Source: Thozetella sp. PMI_491
Lineage: Eukaryota; Ascomycota; Sordariomycetes; Chaetosphaeriales; Chaetosphaeriaceae
DNA length: 64,000 nucleotides
Assembly (NCBI GenBank): GCA_021432635.1
Contig: MU270120.1
Location: 62,001-126,000 of the forward strand
Reading direction: 5' to 3'
Below are positions 42,786 to 55,563 of the stretch, in pieces (positions within the stretch are counted from its first letter, which is position 1; each line of letters starts with the position of its first letter). The translations under genes were made by a program, and so were the position numbers. The notes under the pieces are model-generated. The model made no database searches. It saw only the letters and a program-made list of their open reading frames with translations, and was not told the origin of the DNA.

Positions 42786-43631
42786 GATGGATGTTGAAGA
42801 ATACTTGATGTTGGTATACAAACTTAGTTTTGGACGTGTGACTGTAGACTTGCAAGACACGAGAATGGGATCAAGGCACTCAGGGCACCCCGTTCGACTT
42901 GTAGGATTTTTAAGCTTGAGACCCAGTCTCGCCGACTCTAGTCCGCTTCGGAATTCGTCAGCAGTCAGCACTACACTGTTCGGCTGAGGAGACGGGGTAC
43001 TGTAATCAACTGCCTAGGATGGATGCTAACTACTCCGTACGCTCCTGCTTGACCTGGAAATCTACACAACGGTAGGGACGATGACAAGTGCAAACATCCC
43101 GATTTTGTGTCGGCTTGGATGCCGTATTTGTCCAGTACTAACCACTACGACGTGAGTAATCTATACATACGAGTCGAGGCTCCCTAGTATTTGTGGGGTT
43201 CGTCGGTTCAAGGGATCCTTGCCTCGACCCAGAAACAACATGCAGGTGTCGTTTATATCTCGATATAGTAGGTACACGATGCATGCATCCCTAGACAGAT
43301 ACCTTATGGAGGGAGGTAGGTGCTTGCCCCGCTGTACACCATGCACGACGCAGTGCACAATGCTGCAAAGAGCTCTTAAAATCTCTCCGTCAGGGACCGG
43401 TGCAGGGGATTAGCATAGGCTGGCGTTTTGGGACTAAGATTTAGTATTTTCGGAATAAGTAAGAAAGTAAAGTCTAGTGCACGGGCCAACTATTGTGGGG
43501 AACGTCGTTGCTAGCGGGGGTTAAAGTAAACAAAAACGCGACCCGCGTTGTTTGCGATCGCCCCCCTTCGATCTCCAACATCAACAACCCGACAAACGAC
43601 GCCGGCGACCCGACAATTCGACAGCGCCAAA
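42786..43631. other. Divergent promoter region between the FAD oxidase and SMC2, about 0.85 kb
   Basis: Both promoters must lie here. The SMC2-proximal part holds an inverted pair of ACGCG cores (43535-43549). The oxidase-proximal part has no motif I recognise. Confidence 0.65.
43535..43549. promoter_or_regulatory. Inverted AACGCG-ACC-CGCGTT element, MCB-like
   Basis: Perfect 6-3-6 inverted repeat with two ACGCG cores, about 80 bp upstream of the SMC2 ATG. ACGCG is the core of the MluI cell-cycle box bound by the MBF complex in fungi, which times G1/S genes. The placement before a chromosome-structure gene makes a role plausible; binding is inferred. Confidence 0.5.
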
Positions 43632-46600
43632 ATGAGGGTTACAGAAGTTATTATTGACGTAGGTTATGGCATGGCGATACCGTGTTTATCATCATATCTA
43701 ATCCATGTGTGCAGGGCTTCAAGTCGTACGCCGTCCGAACGGTAATTTCGGGATGGTAAACAAACCTCTACGAGAAACTACGGGAGGCCTACTGACAAGA
43801 CGTAGGGACGAGAGCTTCAATTCCATCACCGGTCTCAATGGAAGCGGTAAATCCAACATTCTCGACTCTATCTGCTTCGTCCTGGGCATCACCAACATGT
43901 CCACCGTGCGAGCGCAGAACCTGCAGGTGTGTGCTGCTTCCCATGGCCCCCATCCCTCTTGCGCGCGGAAGCTCACACCGTGTTAGGATCTCATCTACAA
44001 GCGTGGTCAGGCGGGTGTCACAAAAGCGAGCGTCACCATTGTCTTCGACAACCGAGATAAGAAGAAGTCACCGATCGGGTTCGAGGAATATGCCACAATC
44101 AGCGTCACCCGGCAGATCGTGCTCGGCGGCACCTCCAAGTACCTGATCAACGGCCATCGTGCCCAGCAGCAGACTGTTCAGAACCTATTCCAGTCGGTTC
44201 AGCTTAACATTAACAACCCCAACTTCCTCATCATGCAGGGCCGCATCACCAAGGTCCTCAACATGAAGGCTGTTGAGATCCTCGCCATGATCGAGGAGGC
44301 GGCCGGTACCCGCATGTTCGAGGACCGGAGAGACAAGGCGCTCAAGACGATGGCCAAGAAGGAGATGAAACTGCAGGAGATCACGGAGCTCCTGCGTGAC
44401 GAGATCGAGCCGAAGCTCGAGAAACTACGAACGGAGAAACGCGCTTTCCTCGACTTCCAACAGACACAGAACGACCTCGAGCGGCTGACGAGGGTAGTCG
44501 TGGCGCATGACTACGTCAGATGCCAAGAGAAGCTGCAGCAGTCTGCGTCCGACCTCGAGGCCAAGAAGCAGCGCCAGAGGGATCTGGAAGATTCGGCCAC
44601 CCGGCTCAAGAGCGAAATCTCGCATCTGGAGGAGGACGTGCAGCGGGTCAAGGCGCAGCGCGAAAAGGAGCTGCGCAAAGGAGGCAAGGCCCAGGCGCTT
44701 GAAGAGGCTGTTAAGAAGCACTCCAACGAGCTCGTGCGCCTGGCCACCGTCATGGACCTCAAGAAGACGAGCCTGGCCGAGGAGCAGGAGCGAAGGACAG
44801 CCGGCGAGAAGAATGTCGCCGAACTAGAGGCCCTCCTGAAGGAGAAGACCAAGGCGTACGAGAAGATCAAGGCCAAGTTTGATGCGGCCAAGGAAGATCT
44901 CGAGAAAAAGTCGCAGGAGGCCGAGTCCAAGGAGGAACTGCTGCAGACCCTCCAGACGGGCGTTGCATCCAAGGAAGGCCAGGAAAATGGCTACCAGGGC
45001 CAGCTACAGGATGCCCGAAACCGGGCCACCGCCGCCATCACGGAGCAGGAGCAAGCGAAGCTCAAGATCGCCCACCTAGAAAAGAGGATAAAGGAGGAGG
45101 AGCCGCGCGCCAAGAAGGCCAAAGAGGCCAACGCGGGCCTCCTCAGGGAACTTGACGGCCTCAAGTCGCAGGCCCAGAAGCTCGAGAAAGAGCTCGGCAA
45201 GCTCGGCTTCCAGCCGGGAACCGAGGAGGAGATGTACAAGCAGGAGAGTACGCTCCAGCAGACGATCCGCGGCCTCCGCCAAGAGTCGGACGCCTTGAAG
45301 CGCAAGGTGGCCAACATTGACTTCAACTACTCGGATCCGGTCCCGAACTTTGACCGCTCCAAGGTCAAGGGTTTGGTTGCCCAGCTCTTCACGCTCGACA
45401 AGGAGCACACCCGGGCCGGCACTGCCTTGGAGATCTGCGCTGGCGGCCGTCTCTACAATGTCGTCGTCGACACTGAGGTGACGGGCACTCAGCTGCTCCA
45501 AGGAGGCAAGCTCCGTAAGCGTGTGACCATCATCCCCCTCAACAAGGTCGCGGCCTTCAAGGCATCTGCCCAAACCATTGCGACCGCTCAGAAGATTGCT
45601 CCTGGCAAGGTGGATTTGGCCCTCTCTCTCGTTGGGTACGACGATGAGGTCTCATCCGCGATGGAGTACGTCTTTGGTAATACCCTCATCTGCGCCGACG
45701 CGGAAACGGCAAAGACGGTGACCTTCGACCCCAACGTGCGCATGCGCAGCATTACGCTCGAGGGAGACGCCTATGATCCCTCTGGCACCCTCTCGGGTGG
45801 CAGCTCTCCTAACTCCAGCGGCGTGCTGGTGACCCTCCAGAAGCTCAACGACATCACCAGGCAGCTCAACGAGGCTGAGACGTCGCTGAACGAGCTCCAG
45901 GCCAAGATCAGCCGCGAGAAGTCGAAGCTGGACCAGGCTAAGAAAATCAAGCAGGAGCTGGACCTTAAGGCGCACGAGATCAAGCTCGCTGAGGAACAGA
46001 TCAGCGGCAACTCGTCCTCATCGATCATCCAGGAGGTCGCGAACATGAAGGAGACGATCACGCAGCTCAAGGAGGCCATGACCGAGGCCAAGAACAAGCA
46101 GGCCGAGGCGAATGCCGACGCCAAGCGGATCGAGAAGGACATCAAGGACTTCGATAACAACAAGGACGGCAAGCTTGTGGAGCTGCAGGCATCGCTCGAT
46201 AAGCTGCGCGCCTCACTGACCAAGATGGTCGCGTCCAACAAGACGCTCCAGAAGGAGCTACAGAGCGCCCAGCTCGACTCGGAGCAGGTGTCGGGTGATC
46301 TTGCCGCCGCCCGGGAGCAACTGCAGGAGATCGACCTCGCCATCAAGGCGCAGCAAGAGGAAATCGAGGATCTCGTCCGGCAGCAGAACGACCTCAAGGA
46401 GACGTTCGACGCTGCCCAGGCCCAGCTCGATGACGAGCGCACCAAACTGCACGTCTTTGACGACGAGCTGCGTGCGCTCGAGGAAGCCACGCGGTCCAAG
46501 AACGCTCGCATCGCCGAGGAAGGCCTGGAGATGCAGAAGCTTGGCCACCAGGTCGAGCGCTTCCACAAGGAGCAGCAAACGGCCGTGCAGACCGTCGCGC

Positions 46601-47464
46601 ATATGGAGGAGGAGCACGAGTGGATTGCCGACGCCAAGGATCAATTTGGGCGGGCGGGCACGCCGTACGATTTCAAGGGCCAGAACATCGCCGAGTGCAA
46701 GGCCACGTTGCGCAACCTGACGGAGCGCAGCCAAGGCATGCGGAAGAAGATCAACCCCAAGGTCATGAACATGATCGACAGTGTCGAAAAGAAGGAGGTC
46801 TCGCTCAAGCACATGATGAAGACGGTCATCCGCGATAAGCGCAAGATCGAGGAGACCATCGTCAGCCTCGACGACTACAAGAAGAAGGCGCTGCACGAGA
46901 CATGGGAGAAGGTTAACCGTGACTTCGGCCAAATCTTCTCGGAACTGCTGCCCGGTGGAAGCTTCGCTAAGCTGGATCCACCTGAGGGCAAGACTATCAG
47001 CGACGGTCTAGAGGTCAAAGTATGCCTAGGCAACGTTTGGAAGCAAAGCTTGACCGAATTGAGTGGAGGTCAGAGGTATGTGCCTCCCCCCGTTTCCCCC
47101 GTTCCCTTTCACTCCTTCTGGATCCCACCGTCCCTGCCCTATGCACATCCTATTCCCGCGACTATCCGGTAGGCTAGAATATACTAACGTGTCTTCCAGA
47201 TCACTCATCGCTCTATCGCTCATCATGGCCCTGCTGCAGTTTAAGCCCGCGCCCATGTACATTCTGGACGAGGTTGATGCCGCGCTCGACCTGTCCCACA
47301 CGCAGAACATCGGCCGTCTCATTAAGACGCGATTCAAGGGCTCGCAGTTCATTGTCGTTAGTCTCAAGGACGGCATGTTCCAGAACGCCAACCGCATCTT
47401 CCGCACCCGCTTCAGCGAGGGTACCAGCATGGTACAGGCGCTGACGCCGGCGGATATGAAATAG
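43632..47464 (+). CDS. SMC2: SMC2, condensin complex ATPase subunit, 1180 aa
   Basis: Pairs with SMC4 in condensin to compact chromosomes in mitosis. Five exons: 43632-43658, 43715-43755, 43806-43926, 43987-47075, 47200-47464 (3543 nt, continuous). [18 protein letters not shown] is the SMC2 N-terminus. Walker [10 protein letters not shown] spans residues 32-40, and the Q-loop side has [20 protein letters not shown]. After [20 protein letters not shown] comes [16 protein letters not shown], distinctive for SMC2. Coiled coil runs from about 170 to 510, the hinge is at about 515-665 (including [20 protein letters not shown]), and a second coiled coil follows to about 1010. The ABC signature TELSGGQR is split by the last intron inside the Arg codon. 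Walker [13 protein letters not shown] lies near 1111-1122, with the D-loop following. Length is normal. The first three exons total only 189 nt and include [14 protein letters not shown] across introns. Confidence 0.98.
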
Positions 47465-47870
47465 AAGGAGCAGGCACGGCTTGGGACGGATGGGTTCTGA
47501 TTGTACGACTTAATGAGGGACGGGCATCAAGCGGCTGCAATCGGCGCGACAGGATGCTATTTTGGATTATCCGTTGCGTTCGGGATACCTCGTGAGTTAT
47601 CAATGGGTAAATGTGGACATGATGACTGCGTGCTGGGTTTTGGACCGGTTTAATGATTTGCTTTTTATCCCCTTCCAACAGCGGAAGGTATGCGGTACGG
47701 GGCCGCTCTATGTCTTTAGTTCTGTCTTCAACTTCGCAATATACTGGATGGTGATACAAGTACAAAGCTGTTCCTACGTCTGTAAGCTTGGGATTTGCCA
47801 CGGCCTTTATACCCCCTTGTGTGACACTCCTTATAGTCCGACTGCTTACTACAGAGACAGAGGCCCCCCC
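47465..47870. other. Convergent 3' intergenic region, about 0.4 kb
   Basis: Lies between the 3' ends of SMC2 and the MOSC-protein gene. Nothing else recognised. Confidence 0.65.
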
Positions 47871-49234
47871 TTATCGTCTCTCTAAAACTTGGATCTCCAT
47901 TCCCACCTCTAGCCAGCCCTCCGCGTGGTCGATCCCAGCGCCAGTGTTCTCGAAAAGAGGCGTGACCTGCACGCCCTGATCCGCGTTCGGGGAACGGGAG
48001 ACATGGAATGTGGAGGCCTGGCGTCTGCTCAGCCGTCCCGGTTCGAACCGAATTGACGCCCAGGTCTCCTCATCCTGGGGCTCCACGCCGTCGACTGCCG
48101 TGATATGTTAGCCCCGTATATAATTGTCTTGGGTAACCCCGCTGAGCTCAGATGGAGAGGGAAGGAACGGACCGAAAATACTGGCCCGGAGCTGGCTCGG
48201 TTCTAGACCAGAGGCCTGGCCACCCTTAGACGGTTTCTCATCATGAATCTTGGCGCTAGAGATGTTGAAGAGATGTAATGGATACTGCAGTTGGTTAGCC
48301 TTGTTGTCTCAAACAAACAGACACACGGAAGCGAGCCCACCGTATCCTTGGCGGCTACAACAGCCTGAGGCCCATCGTTCTCCATGGTTGCGCGCCGGTA
48401 TGCCTCGCGCATCTTTGACGGGTCCATGCGAAACAGGCCCAGTTTGTTGCTCACGCCGAGGTACAACTGCAACTCGCGGGGCAGCTCGCTCGAAACATTC
48501 AGCGCGGCCACGGTGGCCTTCTGGACGAGCACCTCGTCCCACTCGTAACCGTACGCCTCGATTTCCCCCTTGGACGGAAATGCCACAGACAGCACGATTT
48601 CCTTCTCGGGCACTGCATTTCGCCCCCGTGCCAGCTTAGCAGCTATCCAGCTTAGAACGCCCCGGAACCCCCGCTCCTGCCACGGGAACCGCAAGACCAG
48701 GAAAGCATCGCTCGTCTTGAAGGGCTCACCCTTGTGCTTAATGATGTCCGGGATGTACATGTCGGCTGAGACGGTTGACAGCAGCGGAAACTGGCGCTGC
48801 GTGACCAACTCCCAGCGGTGCTGGTTCTTCTCCTCTTCGGCAGCGTCGAGGCTCACCGGAAAGGGGCTCTTTAACTGCGCGAAGGCGAAGAGCCGATCGT
48901 GCTCGAGCCCGATCGGGAGCACCTTGCTCTGCGCAAGCTCGATCCCCTTGCACGACTGGACCGGATAGATCCAGAGGTTCTTAATACGCCGACCGGAGGA
49001 AGCAGATGCTGTAGCCGGTTTCGATCCACCACCCCGCGCCGAGCCGGGCTCGATGCCGAGGCGGTTGTGAGTCTGGAGAATGGCATCTGTTCGGGATGGC
49101 AGAACAGGCGGAAAGTAGAGGAAGAGCGGCAAGAGGAAGACAAAGATGGTAAAGGCGACGAGGGCAATGCCAGTCACATCCAGCGCCTGGCTGTAGCTGA
49201 CTGGTGCCGTTTCGTCGATGGATGCCGCCGACAT
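47871..49234 (-). CDS. MOSC-type protein (mARC-like, N-terminal beta-barrel plus MOSC remnant), membrane-anchored, 409 aa
   Basis: mARC/MOSC proteins bind molybdenum cofactor and reduce N-oxygenated compounds or carry sulfur. Three exons: 48341-49234, 48173-48284, 47871-48094. The first ATG (MSAASIDETAPV) is at 49234; the longer frame upstream has no ATG. A membrane segment lies at about residues 17-41 (ALVAFTIFVFLLPLFLYF). The MOSC N-terminal barrel begins RIKNLWIYPVQSCKGIELAQ, then VLPIGLEHDRLFAFAQLK and a WELVTQRQFPLLSTVSADMY segment. The MOSC part has KDTYPLHLFNISSAKIHDEK, LRASIFVDGVEPQDEETWAS and a C-terminal VQVTPLFENTGAGIDHAEGW followed by VGMEIQVLERR. The stretch usually holding the molybdenum-ligand cysteine (a CRT-x-RC-x-LP-N-like motif in fungal relatives, from memory) is replaced by FHVSRSPNADQG, with no cysteine. 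The cofactor site may therefore be lost. Convergent with SMC2. Confidence 0.85.
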
Positions 49235-52200
49235 GATATCCGCCGGGCGTGCCGGAATATTTTTTAAGCGGGCGAGAGCGATAAGGAGAATCACAGACGG
49301 CGTGAGATGCTCTTTCCGTTCCCGAGCCCGAGCCGGGGCTTTTCTCGTTCCGAGCCGTTGTGACCTGCAGCTAGCCCCAGCTTCCCTAGTTCTCCAGAAC
49401 TGCGGTTAAGTCGATTCTTTTCGAATCAGAATTCCACGACTAGGCGGTAGCGTGTAGAAGCTCTGTGAACAATGGTAGGTTAAGCTGAAGGTGTCCTTTT
49501 TTATTCGATGATTTTGGGGTTCTTTTTCGATTGCTTCTATGGGCCCAAGCTCCTGCGCTTCAGATATGGGTCGATGTTTGAAACATCGACGACCCCGTCT
49601 TTCGCAGGCGCGGCCGCGTAATGTAAGATATCGGTGAATTTGCACGTACCGACTAGTCTCGTAAGATACTCCTTCGTGCCTTACGTACTATGCTGCGACC
49701 CAACCTTAGATGGAGTACGTAAGCAGACCCGATACGCGCATTCAGTCCACCGGCATGGACGGGTGGTGGGGCTGGGGCCGTTTGCGGGGAGCCATTCCCA
49801 CCTTTCCCACTGCATTTCACCTGCCGTCACACACACAACAAACCGCGAGCCTGGTCTGGCGAAGGGCCCCACCCTGGTGATTTCTGGCAGAAGCCGCTGC
49901 ACCGGGTGAACTTCAGTGAGCTTGTGCCAGCCTAGGAGACGTGCCCTCGCTCCCGTGCCCGCCGGCAGGCCGAGATATTTTTGGTGCAGCGGGTGGTGGG
50001 CGGCGGATCAAAATAGCAACGGGGCTGCCTTCAGCCAAATTGGCTCGCGCCTGGCCTCCTCCCGACGCGCCTTATGGAAACCAGGGCCAGCCGATATATA
50101 AAGTCTGTGAAGTCTCCAAACCGCAGCCAATCTGAGGAGGCACATTTCCCGCCGGGTGATACTCGTGGGCAATCTGGCGGGGAACCCATAGGCCGGGCTA
50201 ACTGACGCTGTCAACAACACTCCCCTGGCCCTCCCCCAACCAACCCCCTGTCCAGGTCGACGACATAGGGCTGCTCTGACCCTCTCCGACCCTCCGACCC
50301 CGCCGCGACAACATTTATCCTTCACTTCATATGATACATACGTCTCCAGGGTCATATCTTTGTTCTCTGCCGGGACGCATCTCCATCCATCGGCCCCCCT
50401 CCCACCACCTTCCTCCAGTCCCGGCTCGCGTCGCTTATCTCCCTTCGGGGCAGAGAGACGAAAGGTCAGGCTAGTAGCAAAGGCGGCACTTTGACCCGAA
50501 CGCGCCCCGGCAGCCACGGTTGGTGATGGATGAAGACAACAACCGGGAGGCCGTGGCGTAGTAGAGGGGGGTGGGAGCGTGTGACGGTTGGAATCCATAT
50601 GCGTCGGCGTCTTTTGCCAAATCATGGCGGCCCCGTAACTGGGTTGGGTAGCATCCCTCGGCCGTGGTTGATTGGTTTTGGGCGCATGTACACTACATGT
50701 AACCCCGTGGGAGCCATTGGCGGAGGAACTGGGACAGCAAAAGCTCTTCAAGTGAAACCGGCCAAATACTGGCGCAGAATGGGCGACGAGCTCGGTACGA
50801 CACAGGGCGTTATGCTGCAGGAACCACTGGCTGTGGCGTACCAGGCGGCCGTGCCGATGATGTCAAGACACTTGGCCTTGTATATCCGATTGCCCCATCG
50901 TTGGCGATTGGGACCTCGCTCGGGAGCTACCCATCAAGGCGCAAAGTTCGGGTGCCAGGCGGCCGTGGGATCTGCGGCACTGCCGGCAGACACGGACCAT
51001 AGGAAAAATTCTGTACATCCGAAATGCGAGGTGCGATCGTACACCGCGGGTGTGTTCTCCCCCGGTCTACGACGACCTGGACGTCGCGGAAGCGGCCGTC
51101 TTCGTCTCAGCTCCCGTCGGCCAGCCTTCTCGAACAGGCCTCAGACGAAGCCGGCGCCAACCCGTAGGCAGGGGGAGAGACTTCGGGGCAACTTGGCCTA
51201 CGAAAGCTGACCGAGGATGTAGCAACTATGGGATCAAAGGGGCAGCTGCGAAAATAGCAACGCAAGTGCTCGGTCTGCGGGGGGGGGAGGGGAGGCCTCG
51301 GAGGGGCTTGCCCAAGACGGGTGCAATGGTGATTTGCCGGATGCTACGAACCGGAGGAGCTCCAAAACTTGTCAATAGTACCGGGGCAAGAAGGAAAACA
51401 AGGAAAGGAAAGGATACGTTGGCATCTCGGTCAAGGATCAATACTCAGGCCGAGCAGAATCGGATATTTTCTTGTGATGTACAATGTAGTAGCTGTTCTC
51501 ATCAACAACGGCGGCCAATTGCCCAAACAGGCTGATAATGGCAGAGTTTGGCCGGTGGCGAAGACATATCTGGACCAATGGCCGGATCCTGTCAAAAAAA
51601 CGAACCGGGGCATATCACCACAAGAAGCCCTCCCTGCCTTGCTCCAGGGCCATGTGCCCTCAGAAACTTCCCAGCAATACCACGGGGAATGGGAAGGTGT
51701 TCGCGCGAGGCCGCATAGTGCCCGGCACTGTGGAGCGGTGAGATGTGGTTAATTTTACCTAGGTACGAAAAGGGGAGCCTCCTCGTACGGGCCTGCCGGG
51801 CCATCTTCGCGCTCGTGCATCTTTGATAGCCGCCAGCCGAGCTCGTCGTCTTTGTCCGCGGGATCCAGGCAGGGGTAGGGGAAAGGGGTGGGCCGCAAAA
51901 CTCGACCGCTACTCACCGGGGTGGGCCGCTTGCTATGCTTCTTCTGGACTGATCAGATACGAAAGCAGCCTGAGCAGGTTGCAGCGCTAGAAGCCACTTT
52001 TCGGTTGTGACGCCCGTCGCTGCACTGACTCCCCGGTTGAACGCGTTGCCAAGGGTTTCCGTAGATCTGTTAAAGTGGACTAGATCTCGTACAACTCTAC
52101 CTAGGCCTGCTCATGTGTAACGCGGTCGGTGTCAAGGACTGGCTAAGTGGTGCTTTCGCCTGCTGGAATCAGATGGATCGAAGACGACGCAACTGAGGGC

Positions 52201-54103
52201 AGTGACATAGCAACGGCCACAGGTGTCTTTGGGATTCCGGCGGTCGAGGGGCCCCCTTGTCGAGGATCTATACCGCGCATAATAAGGGGGTATATCATGC
52301 GTATTAAATTGGACCAGCCTGGTCAAGGTCTTGGACGGCATCCGCCGGCCACCATGACTCGAGGGGTGGTGGAGGGGTACAAGTTTCCTCATGTCCAAAA
52401 GCTTCGATTCTACTTCGAGCAACTTGGTGCCGTGCGTTCCTCATCTGATGAGTGATCTCCGGTACGATCTCCCCCCCGTTCCGGCCCCGCCCCCTTAGCG
52501 TACGGCGCCGTCAGCAGCGCACGATTGATTGATTACCATGATTTGGACGGCGGTTGCTGCGAACCATTGGCGTAGAAGTTCGTCTCAAGAATTGGAGCAA
52601 TATGATCTCCAGAATGATCGCATGGCCCGAAATGCCAAACGCTGCTTAAGGATAGCAAGTCTCCGCCTACCTCGACAAAAAACTTGCCGTGGTGCTCAAC
52701 TGCAGCAAACTACAAGCCAAGCAGTTCCACCGGTAGAACCCCCCCCCCCAAAAAAAACCAAATGCTGTGATGGAACACGACGCCTTGTGGGGAAGTCCAA
52801 GGCTGTGGGCACTGTTTTCCCACCCTTGCCCCCTTTGCGCTTCTTGTTGAGCCCCTTGGAACTGTGCGCGCGCGAGCAACCCAAACATCCGTCCTCTTCC
52901 CGAGGATCGGGCAGCGTTCCCCCTTGTCGCCAGCGGCGCGCAGGGTCCCTATTTGGGGGCCGCCAAACCGCAAAGAGCCAAGGCACGTCCCACGGCTCTG
53001 GAGGGTGTAACTGTGCAGGGCGCTTCCCGAGGTACTTTCGAGGATCCAAGCAAGATGACGGAATGCATGCCGCACGCAACACCAGCTCACTATGCAGTGG
53101 TGAGGTGTGGCAGCCCGCTCGGCTCATGCTGAAAGCTGGTTTGCTCATCTGCACAAAGGTTGGAACACTTGTCCAGATCCGGTGCGTCCAATTCGACTTT
53201 CCTGTGGTTCCGAAGGAGCTAACGGCCAGCCCGTGTCTCTACTATTGACGAGTCTCAATAGCTTGAAGTGACAAGAACCTTCTATGCAGTGGGACTAAGT
53301 CAGTCGTCATTATTGATTTGGTGCGCCGTGTTGGTGGCTGCCGACAGTGGATGCGGGCCGGGGGGGGAGGAGGGAAGGAAGAGGAGAAGGAGGGGGACCT
53401 TGTCTTTGTAGCGGTCAGACTACATCCCAGCTTGCGTACTCTCAGCCTCTGGGCTGGGCGTGAGTCCCTGGCTGAGTCCCTGGCCCTGGCGCGTCATCGG
53501 TCATGCTTTGCTGTGGCTCTTCGCATCGGCAGACCGTTTACAGCGGGGAGATATATTTTCTTCTTATTTTATGGACGATGGGTTTTTTGGTTGACCAGTC
53601 CAGACTCAACGTTCGTGGCGTCGTGTATTCTGTACGGCAACACGCTCTCCTTAGACCTGGCATGCCCCCCTTTGGCAGCACCCCATGACTTGGCGCTGTA
53701 ACAAATGTTGACGCTTTATTTTGGAATGTTCATTTCACAATCCTTTTCTAGAAGGCCCATCTCGAAGGTGGAGGACCCCGCCTGATCCAAGTTGACGGGG
53801 CCTTCTAATTTTAAATCAGCTCATGACTGAGACAAGACCAAGGAATGAGACTAGGCCGGCTTCTCAAGGGGGGCGGAGGATACGGGGGCGATGTTCGGTG
53901 TTGTCGATCGCGAGCCATTGAACACTTTAGCAGTCGCAGGATTCGAGCGGAGAGAGCGGCAACGCCCAATTTGAGCAGGCCGGGGTCTACATAGTGTGTG
54001 CAGTATCCGTAGGGGTAGTCAAGTCGGCCTGAGGATCGCGCGAGCGGAGGGAAGAGCAACCTGTGGGCACCTGTGGACATAGGCTGTCCCGAATATAGTA
54101 TAG

Positions 54104-54143
54104 TGGTCTGGGTGGTATGGGTGGTATTGGTGGTGGTGGTATG
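54104..54143. repeat. GGT-rich simple repeat (GGTGGTATG-like units)
   Basis: Imperfect run of GGT triplets interrupted by ATG/ATT. Low-complexity sequence; no gene associated. Confidence 0.7.
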
Positions 54144-54594
54144 GACCTCCTGGAAGGCACGAGCTCTCCAAGGTGGCAGGCACTGTCTGGCTGAAGCGCC
54201 GCACCCCCTCCCCTCCCCTTAAGCTCAGGCCTGACTAGGATAATAAGGTTAAATGGTCAGAGACGTTCGAACCTTCCAAGTCACCGTCTCTCCCTTAGCT
54301 GATGCGCTAGCGTCTCTCCTTTGCGGATCCGCAGCCGGAGACGTGCCTTCCCACACGTGATTTTCGTCTGAACTTTTCTTTGCTGTTGCGTGTGATGATG
54401 CACTTCGATGGAGCCGAGGACGATATTGCGCCCCCCTCCCCGGGACTTGCACCATACCAACAGGCCCCGCCCTGCTTGCTTGCCTTTTTTTTTTTTGTTG
54501 GTCTCCCCTACCCTACCCTGGCCCGCCTTAAACGCCCGACTCTCTGCAGCGTCACCCCAGCATCTTACGGAGTAGGTTGCAAAATCGAGGAGGA

Positions 54595-54609
54595 GGGGGG
54601 GGGGGGGGG
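54595..54609. repeat. Poly-G tract (G15)
   Basis: Fifteen uninterrupted G residues in a purine-rich patch that continues with GCAGGGGG. Length uncertain, as such runs are error-prone in sequencing. Confidence 0.85.
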
Positions 54610-55180
54610 CAGGGGGTAAGGGGGCAAAAAGAGACTTCTTTTGGGGTCCTGATCGGATTCCTTGCCGGTCTGGGGTGAGGCTACATTTGCCCTCTCCATT
54701 GCTCCAGCTCCTTGCCCTGGGCGTACACTGTGTAATCTCTGGCCTCCCCGCCTTCCGCCCTTCCTCTTCCAGCAATATTCCGGGGGCTCTGAGCCGCTGG
54801 ACAGAGGGTGCTTGAAGGTAGCATATTGCGAGCCCCGGCCTGCAGTTGTCGCTGCTCTGGCCAATAACGGTGGGGGGTGTTGCTACATAGGGCGGCTATC
54901 CCAATTGCCAGATCCCATCTCAGCGATGATCTAGACAATGTGCCTCTAACTTGCTTCTGGCCAGGTGCCAATGGTCAGGCACACCCTATCGGGGTGTCGG
55001 CCAGTGCGTACCGTCCCTTACATGCAGGGTGTGCCCGCCTGAGCTCCGTGCGGCTTTCCTCTGGACGGGGGTCTTGGAGCCCGGGAAAATGGGACGGCCA
55101 GCGGGGAAGGGAAGGAAGTGGTCCAATACGCGACCACGGCTGTCCGCCTCCGTCAATGCTCGCACTAACCTTGCGTACCT

Positions 55181-55250
55181 ACCCAGGTCTATCCATGCCT
55201 ACCCAGGTCTACGCAGGCCTACCCAGGCTTACCCAGGCCTGCCCAGGCTC
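55181..55250. repeat. Minisatellite, 10-bp unit ACCCAGGYCT, seven copies
   Basis: Seven consecutive decamers in exact 10-bp register, from two identical copies to copies with 1-3 changes; a degraded eighth may follow. In one frame it would read Tyr-Pro-Gly-Leu-like repeats, but no supported gene covers it. Confidence 0.85.
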
Positions 55251-55563
55251 TGCCTGCTCTCTTAGTGCTCCCAAGGGCTGCACGTCGTTAGTAGCAGTAC
55301 GAAGTCGGCCAATGCTTCCACGCCCGCTGCGACGCATCCAACGGCGGCGCTCTAGAGCCCAGCCGCTAGCGCAGCACGTTGACCTGCGGGACTGGGCTAG
55401 GAAGAGAAAAGCCCTCGCGTCCTTCCGGTCGCCGTTTCCAGCTGAGAGGCCCAAAACCACCATTAACACCGGCCACTAAGGTCCCCGCCCCTTAGGCTAG
55501 CGTACCAGGCCGAAAGCGGTAGTCTGGGCCTTTGCATGTGCTGTCTTACGCCGTTTGGCTTGT

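Noticed and set aside
45771-46637. Minus-strand frame of about 288 codons opposite SMC2
   Set aside because: Antisense shadow of coiled-coil codons (Ser/Leu/Cys-rich); typical of GC-biased third positions.
50008-50751. Minus-strand frame of about 247 codons, with a TATA-like tatataaag on the plus strand near 50094
   Set aside because: Pro/Arg/Ser-rich random-looking translation; the TATA-like sequence has no coding start downstream that I can support.
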